Source: Paludibacter sp.
GTDB lineage: Bacteria; Bacteroidota; Bacteroidia; Bacteroidales; Paludibacteraceae
Length of the DNA: 5,441 nt
Reading direction: 5' to 3'
Assembly (NCBI GenBank): GCA_024709185.1
Contig: JANJXE010000012.1
Location: forward strand, 1-5,441
The position numbers and the translations under genes were made by a program. The stretch's first letter is position 1, and every line of letters starts with the position of its first letter. Shown here in pieces: positions 1 through 5,441 of this stretch. The notes beneath the pieces are model-generated. The model did no database searches, was not told the origin of the DNA, and was given only the letters and a program-made list of their open reading frames with translations.

Positions 1-1172
1 TGCATGCCTATCTTAATGGTGTGCTCACCGATAGTATCGAAGAGTCGGCACGACTCAGTTCGGGCCATGTGAAGGTTACTACTTATGGATATCAGCAGAA
101 TAGCTCTCAACGTCCGATTGAATATGCAATTGCAGGAGCAAATAAGGTGTTGAAACGTTTACAGACTGAATTTCCGGCTGTGGAATGGACTGAACGTATC
201 CTTTTCGGAGGTTTGCTGGATGCACCTGATAGTCTGGGTCAAACACGGTCGCAAGGAAATGTAGCAGGTGTTGGCATTCAGTTGTTGGGCTCGGAAAAAG
301 AAATTAATCGTCTGGAGTTGAATACAAAATTGTTTGCCGGACGATTACCTCAACAACCCGGTGAAGTTCTGATTTCCAATGAATTGTTTGAGAAAATGAA
401 TCTCACTATCGGCGATCCGGTTACCCTTATTTCTTCGTCGATGTACGGCGATATGGCCATGTACAATTTTACAGTATGCGGTACGCTTCATTTTGGCATT
501 GCTGCACTCGACAAAGGTGTTATTTATGCTGATGTGGAGGATATTCGACAAGCGTTGTACATGGAGGATGCAACAGGCGAAATACTGGGTTTCTTCCCCG
601 ATCAGTACGATGATAAACTGGGTATAAAAATTCAACAGGAGTTTAATGCCACTCACCTGAACGAAGACGATCCGTTTTCGCTGGTGCTTGTTCCAATGAG
701 CCTTGCTGAAGGTATCGATTTTCTGATTAGCTATTCCAACTATGCAGGTCTGGTGATCATTTTTATTTTTGTTTTTGCTATGTCGATTGTGCTTTGGAAT
801 GCCGGATTATTGGGAGGTTTAAGGCGTTATGGTGAATTCGGACTCCGGCTGGCAATAGGAGAAACCAAACACGAAACCTATCGTTCGCTTGTCAGCGAAT
901 CGGTGCTGATTGGACTGATAGGTTCGGTTATCGGAACAGCTTTCGGACTGGTTTTAGCCTACCTGATGCAGGAATACGGTCTCGATGCAGGTGATATGAT
1001 TAAAGATTCGACCCTGATGATGCCTACTGTTTTCAGGGCGAGGATAACTCCTGAAACCTGGTACATTGGTTTTATTCCTGGTGTTTTATCAACAGTTACA
1101 GGGGCTTTGCTTGCCGGAATTGGTATATATAAACGGCAAACAGCAAGTTTGTTTAAGGAAAACGAAACGTAA
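1..1172 (+). CDS. ABC transporter permease, LolE/MacB (FtsX-domain) type, 5'-truncated by the window edge
   Basis: This is the C-terminal part of an inner-membrane ABC permease of the lipoprotein-release class (COG4591-like). The reading frame is already open at base 3 (codons for HAYLNG precede the GTG at 21), so that GTG is internal and the true start lies upstream. About 389 residues are visible. Counting from the GTG at 21, residues 15-19 (GHVKV) end the stretch that follows the missing first membrane helix. Residues about 20-230 form the periplasmic MacB-like core domain. Three hydrophobic helices follow at about 237-262, 291-315 and 347-370. The loop after the first of these holds RRYGEFGLRLAIGETK (269-283), which matches the cytoplasmic coupling loop of FtsX-domain permeases contacting the ATPase. 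Known members extract lipoproteins or lipids from the inner membrane, or act as mechanotransmitters. The exact substrate cannot be read here. The LolA-like gene 74 bp downstream supports an envelope trafficking role. The family is clear; the LolE assignment is inference. Confidence 0.88.
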   Translation, partial: HAYLNGVLTDSIEESARLSSGHVKVTTYGYQQNSSQRPIEYAIAGANKVLKRLQTEFPAVEWTERILFGGLLDAPDSLGQTRSQGNVAGVGIQLLGSEKEINRLELNTKLFAGRLPQQPGEVLISNELFEKMNLTIGDPVTLISSSMYGDMAMYNFTVCGTLHFGIAALDKGVIYADVEDIRQALYMEDATGEILGFFPDQYDDKLGIKIQQEFNATHLNEDDPFSLVLVPMSLAEGIDFLISYSNYAGLVIIFIFVFAMSIVLWNAGLLGGLRRYGEFGLRLAIGETKHETYRSLVSESVLIGLIGSVIGTAFGLVLAYLMQEYGLDAGDMIKDSTLMMPTVFRARITPETWYIGFIPGVLSTVTGALLAGIGIYKRQTASLFKENET

Positions 1173-1178
1173 TGTTAA

Positions 1179-1233
1179 ATGATTAATGATTAATGGGTGG
1201 GGTGAAGAGTGTTTTTTACGTTTTTAATGATTA
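1179..1233. repeat. Short ATGATTA repeats between permease and LolA-like gene
   Basis: Two tandem copies of the 7-mer ATGATTA plus a partial third (ATG) occupy 1179-1195, and another full copy lies at 1227-1233, 14 bp before the LolA-like start codon. They fill the 74-bp gap between two same-strand genes. The sequence is A/T-rich and low in complexity, so it may be replication slippage with no function. I see no convincing hairpin terminator here, which is compatible with read-through from the permease gene. Confidence 0.45.
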
Positions 1234-1246
1234 AATTTTTTAAGAT

Positions 1247-1987
1247 ATGAAGTGGAGTGCATTGGTGATTTGTATAATGGGCTGTGTTGCGATTAGTACA
1301 GCTCAGAATTTTCCTTCGGGGAAATCGGTATTGGAAAAGGTGGATCAGAATATGTCTGCAAAAACCCGTATTTCGGTGTCGCGTATGGAAATATCAACGG
1401 CGCGGGGAAGTCGTACGCTGGAAGCTAAGTCCTATTCGGAAGGGGATCAGAATGCTTTTACCGAATATTTGGCACCTTCCCGCGAGAAGGGCACCAAAAT
1501 GCTAAAAACGGCTCAGCAGTTATGGATTTATTCACCTACCACTGACCGGGTTATTCAGATTTCCGGGCATATGTTGCGCCAGTCGGTGATGGGCAGCGAT
1601 TTATCGTACGAAGACATGATGAACGACACACCCCTGCTCGAACAATACGCCGCAGTTGTTGATGCTGCTGAAACTATCAACGACCGAAAATGCTGGGTGG
1701 TCACGCTCAATGCCTTGTCGCCTGAGGTGAGTTATGCCCGACAGAAGATGTGGGTGGATCAGGAACGCAACATTCCTTTACAGATTGAAATGTATTCGAA
1801 AAGCGGCAAGTTGCTAAAGCGGATTGAACTTTCGGATGTTAAACGGGTGCAGGGCCGCTGGTTTCCTATGACTATGCTTTATCGGGATATGCTAAAAAAC
1901 GGCGGCGGCACCCGCATGACGTTTCTTGAACTGCAATTGGATGCCGTTTTACCAGCCGGAATATTTACTAAATCGTCGCTAAAATGA
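1247..1987 (+). CDS. LolA-like outer membrane lipoprotein-sorting protein (TP_0789 family)
   Basis: A predicted secreted periplasmic protein of 246 residues. Residues 1-19 form a Sec signal peptide with likely cleavage before QN at 20-21. Its most diagnostic stretch is residues 75-122, with LAPSREKGTKMLK, then LWIYSPTTDR, then SGHMLRQSVMGSDLSYEDMM. I recognise these as hallmarks of the TP_0789-like family annotated 'outer membrane lipoprotein-sorting protein' (LolA_like, PF17131). This family shares the open half-barrel fold of LolA/LolB, which binds acyl chains. The C-terminal half alternates short beta-strand-like segments (QKMWVDQERNIPLQIEMY, 166-183), as expected of that fold. Neighbours: a LolE/MacB-type permease ends 74 bp upstream on the same strand, suggesting that the protein carries a lipid or lipoprotein handed over by that transporter. 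The start ATG has only A/T-rich sequence in front of it, normal for Bacteroidota. Family assignment is firm; the cargo is unknown. Confidence 0.9.
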   Translation: MKWSALVICIMGCVAISTAQNFPSGKSVLEKVDQNMSAKTRISVSRMEISTARGSRTLEAKSYSEGDQNAFTEYLAPSREKGTKMLKTAQQLWIYSPTTDRVIQISGHMLRQSVMGSDLSYEDMMNDTPLLEQYAAVVDAAETINDRKCWVVTLNALSPEVSYARQKMWVDQERNIPLQIEMYSKSGKLLKRIELSDVKRVQGRWFPMTMLYRDMLKNGGGTRMTFLELQLDAVLPAGIFTKSSLK

Positions 1988-2020
1988 TATATGTCAGCAT
2001 TTTAGTGATTATCTCTTTTT
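1979..2020 (+). terminator. Weak candidate terminator after the LolA-like gene
   Basis: CTAAAATG at 1979-1986 is the exact reverse complement of CATTTTAG at 1998-2005, giving an 8-bp stem with an 11-nt loop that starts within the last codons of the LolA-like gene. A T-rich stretch (CTCTTTTT) at 2013-2020 follows. Against it: the stem is A/T-rich, and about 7 bases separate it from the T-rich stretch, so it is not a textbook intrinsic terminator. It is the only hairpin I found in the 81-bp convergent gap (1988-2068). Confidence 0.3.
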
Positions 2021-2068
2021 AAGCTCGACTTTTATAGTTTTATACGGATCGGATAAAAAAATTGGTAA

Positions 2069-3745
2069 CTATGCGAATGCCAGAATCAGTATCTGAGCCA
2101 TAATAACCCTCAGAAACATCGTTAATGGATACACTGTTGAATACGCCACAGCCGGAGCATCGTTTCCGGCTGTTTGATTGGCATACGCCAGTGCCGGTGG
2201 ATCGGTAGTGCTGCCAGCCAGCATTCCCATCAGAGTGAAATAATTTAATTTCAATACCTTACGGCCTATTATACCTGTGATGATGAGCGGTACCATAGTG
2301 ATAATCACACCACTGGCAACCCACAACAAACCATCGCCATTCACCACAGTATCCACAAAATTACCTCCCGATGCAATACCAACGCTGGCAAGGAAGAGCG
2401 TAATGCCAATTTCACGAAGCAAAAGGTTGGCACTTTGAGTAGTGTAGGTGATGAGGCGCAATTTAAATCCGAATCGTCCGAGTAATATTGCTACTACCAG
2501 CGGTCCGCCGGCCAAACCAAGTTTCACTGGCATTGGCATGCCGGGAACAAAAAACGGTATACTGCCAATAATAATCCCTAGAAATATTCCTACGAAAAGC
2601 GTAATCAGATGTGGTTCGTTGAGACGTTTTAGCGTATTTCCAAGTACCTGTTCAATTCGTTGAATCGACTCGGGTGAACCCACCACTACAACACGGTCGC
2701 CCACCTGCAACACCAAATCGTCGGTGGCAAGAAGGTCGAAACCCGACCGGATTATTCGGGTACAATTCACGTTCAGCGCCCTGAGCTTCAATGATCCCAG
2801 TGTTTTACCGTTAATCACATCACGGGTAATCACAATACGCCGCGAAATCATTTTCGATTCCGATTCTTTCCAGTCGTGTTCAACAACTTCCCCCAGTAAT
2901 TCCTGAACTGCTTCTGCATTGTCATCGCTTACAACCAGTAAAATAATGTCATCGTTGTGAAGAATTGTGTCGGCTTTTGGAATGGAATAGGTGTTGTCGG
3001 TAAACAAGCGCGAAATCACAAACTGACGACCGATCAACCGGCGAATTTGTGCGATATTTTTTCCATGTATGGCCTTGGAACTTATGCGCAGGGTAATCAC
3101 TTTCGTTCCATCCTGTTTTGAATCCTGATTCTGAATTGCTTCATCTTCCTTATCCAGCTTAATTTTGAAAAGCACCCTGATGATGATGAGCGAGAAGATT
3201 ATACCCGTTACACCTAATGGATAAGCAACTGCATACCCCAACGCTATTTGTGGAATTTCCGTAATTTGCCCTGCATCGAACAACTGTCGCAGTGCCTCCT
3301 GGGCAGCTCCCAGACCGGGTGTGTTGGTTACCGCTCCGGAAAGAATTCCAACAAACATCGACATAGGTATTCGTCCTGAGAATGTGTAAAACAGCCCGAT
3401 GGTAACGGCTACACCCAGTAGAACTACAGTGGCAGCCAGCAGATTCAACTGCATTCCTCCTTTTTTGAATGAAGAGAAAAAACCCGGACCTACCTGCAAA
3501 CCAATAGAATAAATAAACAAAATTAATCCGAATTCCCGCATGAAATGCATTAGCTCAGGATTAGCTTCTAACCCGAAATGACCAACAACAATACCAACGA
3601 ACAATACAAAGGTAACTCCCAGCGAGACGCCGAAAATTTTAATTTTACCCAGCATCACGCCAATAGCGATGACAAAGGCATACAAAAGAATCGTATGCGC
3701 AATACCTTCTCCAAAGATTAATGAATGTAACCAATCTAATTCCAT
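2069..3745 (-). CDS. Putative transporter of the AspT/YidE (AAEX) family with two TrkA_C domains
   Basis: An inner-membrane protein of 558 residues, close to E. coli YidE in length. The layout is membrane half 1 (about 8-195), two cytoplasmic RCK_C/TrkA_C domains (about 215-288 and 300-370), and membrane half 2 (about 378-558). The halves are visibly homologous: [14 protein letters not shown] (76-89) resembles [14 protein letters not shown] (450-463), and [13 protein letters not shown] (137-149) resembles [13 protein letters not shown] (511-523). Those paired T(N/D)xP segments are the signature of the Asp-Al_Ex membrane duplication. AspT exchanges aspartate for alanine. YidE-type members with central TrkA_C domains have no settled substrate, so none is assigned; the TrkA_C pair suggests gating by a bound ligand. 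I place the start at the ATG at 3745, giving MELDWLH. The frame stays open upstream to a TTG at 3808, but that codon lies inside the promoter -7 element, ahead of any likely transcription start. The gene appears monocistronic in this window. Confidence 0.93.
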   Translation of the reverse strand: MELDWLHSLIFGEGIAHTILLYAFVIAIGVMLGKIKIFGVSLGVTFVLFVGIVVGHFGLEANPELMHFMREFGLILFIYSIGLQVGPGFFSSFKKGGMQLNLLAATVVLLGVAVTIGLFYTFSGRIPMSMFVGILSGAVTNTPGLGAAQEALRQLFDAGQITEIPQIALGYAVAYPLGVTGIIFSLIIIRVLFKIKLDKEDEAIQNQDSKQDGTKVITLRISSKAIHGKNIAQIRRLIGRQFVISRLFTDNTYSIPKADTILHNDDIILLVVSDDNAEAVQELLGEVVEHDWKESESKMISRRIVITRDVINGKTLGSLKLRALNVNCTRIIRSGFDLLATDDLVLQVGDRVVVVGSPESIQRIEQVLGNTLKRLNEPHLITLFVGIFLGIIIGSIPFFVPGMPMPVKLGLAGGPLVVAILLGRFGFKLRLITYTTQSANLLLREIGITLFLASVGIASGGNFVDTVVNGDGLLWVASGVIITMVPLIITGIIGRKVLKLNYFTLMGMLAGSTTDPPALAYANQTAGNDAPAVAYSTVYPLTMFLRVIMAQILILAFA

Positions 3746-3805
3746 ATAATAAGTATTTGAATATCTGAAAGATAAAACTGTAAGGCGGTTTCTTAAAAAG
3801 TGTTG

Positions 3806-3836
3806 CAAAGGTACTATTAATTATTTATTGCACCAA
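3806..3836 (-). promoter_or_regulatory. Bacteroidota-type promoter of the AAEX transporter
   Basis: Read on the - strand, TTG (3836-3834) is followed after exactly 20 bp by TACCTTTG (3813-3806). This fits the Bacteroidota housekeeping consensus of a TTG-containing -33 element and a TAnnTTTG -7 element. Transcription would begin near 3800, leaving a leader of about 55 nt before the ATG at 3745. The position excludes the TTG codon at 3808 as a start. It is based on consensus match alone. Confidence 0.7.
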
Positions 3837-3844
3837 TACATCCT

Positions 3845-3911
3845 GCTATAAATGGAAGTATTTTAAAAAACCGCTAAAAAAGACTATTTTTGCAGACAGT
3901 AAATTTATAGC
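3845..3911. repeat. 9-bp inverted repeat flanking the hisB promoter
   Basis: GCTATAAAT at 3845-3853 and its exact reverse complement ATTTATAGC at 3903-3911 lie 49 bp apart, one upstream of the hisB promoter elements and one between the predicted transcription start and the ATG. They could be paired operator half-sites or a coincidence in A/T-rich DNA. The spacing is too wide for a single dimer site. Presence is certain; function is speculative. Confidence 0.35.
3861..3892 (+). promoter_or_regulatory. Bacteroidota-type promoter of hisB
   Basis: TATTTTTG at 3885-3892 matches the TAnnTTTG -7 element exactly and is followed by CA, as is common in this phylum. A TTTT at 3861-3864, 20 bp upstream, is a poor -33 element, since TTG is absent. 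The spacer carries two six-base A-tracts (3865-3870 and 3876-3881) spaced 11 bp, close to one helical turn, which could bend the DNA. Transcription would start near 3898-3900, giving a leader of only about 20 nt. It faces away from the - strand transporter promoter and does not overlap it. Confidence 0.62.
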
Positions 3912-3918
3912 TACCACA

Positions 3919-5058
3919 ATGAGTTTTATCAGTTCTCCCGGGAAAAAAGTGCTCTTTATCGATCGTGATGGGACCATTATTGCCGAACCGCCCGTAACGT
4001 TTCAGGTTGACAGGCTCGACCAACTGGAATTTCTACCAGCTGTGTTGCGAAACCTGTATTTCATTCGTACCAAAACCGATTTCGAATGGGCTATGGTAAC
4101 CAATCAGGATGGATTGGGAACTAGCGTTTATCCACAGGAGCACTTCGACCTTGTTCAGGGAAAAATGCTACAGATTCTTGCAGGAGAAGGGATTCAGTTT
4201 GACGAGATTTTCATCGATACATCGTTTCCGGAGGATGGCTTAGCTACCCGCAAACCGGGAACCGGACTTCTGACAAAGTATTTTTCTTCTGATTATAATA
4301 TAGCCGGTTCGTTTGTTATTGGCGACAGGGTTACTGATGTTGAGCTGGCCAAAAATCTGGGTTGTAAAGCAATATTTATTTCGGATGATGCTACCGTGCT
4401 GAACAAAAAGGGGTTGCAGGAATATTGTGCCCTGCAAACTACCTCCTGGGATGCAATCGCTGCATTTTTATTTGCAGGTGAACGAAAAGCCATAGTTCAG
4501 CGTACCACCAAAGAAACGGATATTTTCATTGAACTAAACCTGGATGGAAGTGGAAAAGCCTCCATTAATACAGGCCTTAAGTTCTTCGACCATATGCTGG
4601 AGCAAATCGGTCGGCATGCTGGTTGCGATCTCACCATTATGGTGAAAGGTGATCTGGAAGTGGACGAACATCACACCATTGAAGATACTGCACTTGCCCT
4701 TGGAGCTGCATTGAAACAGGCCATTGGCGACAAACGGGGCATCGAACGATACGGGTATTGTCTGCCGATGGACGATTCCCTTTGTTCGGCAGTGCTCGAT
4801 TTTGGTGGTCGTCCCTGGCTGGTGTACGAAGCTGATTTCAAACGCGAATACGTTGGTGATCTTCCTACTGAAATGATTTATCATTTCTTTAAGTCACTGA
4901 GCGATGCTGCTATGATGAATCTGAATATTAAGGCAGAAGGTAACAACGAACACCACAAAATTGAAGGGATGTTCAAGGCCCTGGCTAAAGCAATTAAAAT
5001 GGCAGTGAAACGCGATGTGTATCAATTTGAACTGCCTTCTACGAAAGGGGTGTTATGA
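3919..5058 (+). CDS. hisB: Bifunctional histidinol-phosphatase / imidazoleglycerol-phosphate dehydratase
   Basis: A 379-residue cytoplasmic fusion enzyme for two histidine biosynthesis steps. The C-terminal domain dehydrates imidazoleglycerol phosphate to imidazoleacetol phosphate. The N-terminal domain converts histidinol phosphate to histidinol. The N-terminal HAD domain (about 8-165) has the nucleophile and acid/base pair in FIDRDGT (D15, D17), motif II TNQDGLG (61-67), K112 in RKPG, and GDRVTD (135-140) for Mg2+. The IGPD domain (about 190-379) has [12 protein letters not shown] (222-233), DEHHTIEDT (249-257) and NEHHKIEG (343-350), the Mn2+-binding histidine/glutamate motifs, and ends in the typical LPSTKGVL. 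Length is similar to E. coli HisB (about 355). The four zinc ligands of the E. coli phosphatase loop are replaced in the segment 100-110. No other his gene lies upstream; hisB has its own promoter. Its stop overlaps the next gene's ATG. Confidence 0.97.
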   Translation: MSFISSPGKKVLFIDRDGTIIAEPPVTFQVDRLDQLEFLPAVLRNLYFIRTKTDFEWAMVTNQDGLGTSVYPQEHFDLVQGKMLQILAGEGIQFDEIFIDTSFPEDGLATRKPGTGLLTKYFSSDYNIAGSFVIGDRVTDVELAKNLGCKAIFISDDATVLNKKGLQEYCALQTTSWDAIAAFLFAGERKAIVQRTTKETDIFIELNLDGSGKASINTGLKFFDHMLEQIGRHAGCDLTIMVKGDLEVDEHHTIEDTALALGAALKQAIGDKRGIERYGYCLPMDDSLCSAVLDFGGRPWLVYEADFKREYVGDLPTEMIYHFFKSLSDAAMMNLNIKAEGNNEHHKIEGMFKALAKAIKMAVKRDVYQFELPSTKGVL

Positions 5059-5441
5059 AACGATCGACTAAACGAAAAGGCCTGATATCATTTATTGTTA
5101 TCGCTTCACTTCTGATTTCAGGCGTTCAGGCCCAAAATGTAGTTGAACGACCTCGTTTGGTGGTTGGAATTATGGTGGATGGTATGCAGCATCAGCATCT
5201 GCAACAGTTGTGGACGCGGTTCAACGGAGAAGGTTTTAAACGGATCACCTCCGGTGGCGCTTCATTTCGCAAACTCACCTCTATGACTACCTCTTACGGA
5301 AATGCCTCCGATATAACAACATTATTTACCGGAACCGTTCCATATTACCATAGTGTAACCGGTGATCGAATTTTAGATCCTGTAACCGGCGACCTTAAAT
5401 CGGTATTTCAGGACAAAAATCAATCGGGAATTCAGTCGCAC
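5055..5441 (+). CDS. Secreted alkaline-phosphatase-superfamily protein, 3'-truncated by the window edge
   Basis: The N-terminal 129 residues of a predicted exported protein; the frame is open to the last base. Residues 1-26 form a Sec signal peptide: basic start MKRSTKRK, hydrophobic core at 10-22, likely cleavage after VQA (24-26) before QN. The mature protein opens with [13 protein letters not shown] (32-44). This matches the first strand of the type I phosphodiesterase/nucleotide pyrophosphatase and PafA-like phosphatases, with D42 in the place of a metal-binding Asp. [14 protein letters not shown] (58-71) and [15 protein letters not shown] (90-104) continue the fold. Active relatives have a Thr nucleophile in a TAPGHA-like motif just before the TG(T/S) turn. 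Counting back from TGT at 92-94, that position is N83 (YGNASD), so the motif appears altered. The ATG overlaps the hisB stop by 4 bp (ATGA), implying translational coupling and a shared transcript. Substrate and activity are unknown; the full active site lies outside the window. Confidence 0.82.
   Translation, partial: MKRSTKRKGLISFIVIASLLISGVQAQNVVERPRLVVGIMVDGMQHQHLQQLWTRFNGEGFKRITSGGASFRKLTSMTTSYGNASDITTLFTGTVPYYHSVTGDRILDPVTGDLKSVFQDKNQSGIQSH

Noticed and set aside
345..656. 103-codon open frame on the - strand opposite the permease
   Set aside because: It lies wholly antisense to a clearly coding permease domain, has no recognisable domain and no promoter; it is a coding shadow.
1217..1224. 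TACGTTTT as a possible -7 element before the LolA-like gene
   Set aside because: One mismatch at the key G of TAnnTTTG and no TTG at the right distance upstream; co-transcription with the permease is more likely.
1277..1287. Possible lipobox (IMGC, Cys13) in the LolA-like signal peptide
   Set aside because: Met at the -2 position is unusual and the peptide would be very short; a standard signal peptidase site before QN fits better.
1284..1505. 73-codon + strand frame inside the LolA-like gene
   Set aside because: Out of frame within a gene with strong family motifs; the product is Arg/Trp-rich and looks like frame-shifted coding sequence.
2007..2068. Possible terminator for the - strand transporter in the convergent gap
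   Set aside because: After the stop there is a run of T on the - strand (2062-2055 region) but no stable hairpin precedes it.
2448..2906. Two short + strand frames opposite the AAEX transporter (2448-2663, 2724-2906)
   Set aside because: Antisense to conserved transporter and TrkA_C segments, no family similarity recognised.
4240..4884. Three - strand frames opposite hisB (4240-4437, 4293-4493, 4534-4884)
   Set aside because: They mirror the HAD/IGPD coding sequence, overlap one another and show no independent signals.

Overview
The window looks like an ordinary chromosomal segment of a Bacteroidota (Bacteroidetes) bacterium, probably of the Bacteroidales or a close order. The grounds are two promoters with the TAnnTTTG -7 element typical of this phylum, start codons preceded by A/T-rich sequence instead of Shine-Dalgarno sites, signal peptides ending in 'A|QN', and a fused HisB of the Bacteroides type. 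The species cannot be named from the sequence. There are five protein genes, two of them cut by the window edges. I see no RNA genes, mobile elements, CRISPR arrays or prophage.

Left part (1-1987, + strand): the 3' portion of a LolE/MacB-type ABC transporter permease, then after 74 bp a secreted LolA-like 'outer membrane lipoprotein-sorting protein' of the TP_0789 type. The two probably form the membrane and periplasmic parts of one envelope lipid or lipoprotein trafficking system. Its ATPase is not visible and may lie upstream.

Middle (2069-3745, - strand): a complete 558-residue membrane transporter of the AspT/YidE (AAEX) family. It has two homologous membrane halves separated by two cytoplasmic TrkA_C (RCK_C) domains. 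It converges on the LolA-like gene across an 81-bp gap and diverges from hisB across a 173-bp gap. That 173-bp gap holds one promoter for each direction. The - strand promoter also settles the transporter's start codon.

Right part (3919-5441, + strand): hisB, encoding bifunctional histidinol-phosphatase / imidazoleglycerol-phosphate dehydratase for histidine biosynthesis, transcribed from its own promoter with a very short leader. Its stop codon overlaps by 4 bp (ATGA) the start of a secreted alkaline-phosphatase-superfamily protein, which runs off the right edge.

I found no convincing undescribed system. The points most worth checking are the loss of all four zinc ligands in the HisB phosphatase domain, the apparent loss of the canonical nucleophile motif in the secreted phosphatase-like protein, the coupling of that gene to hisB, and a 9-bp inverted repeat bracketing the hisB promoter.
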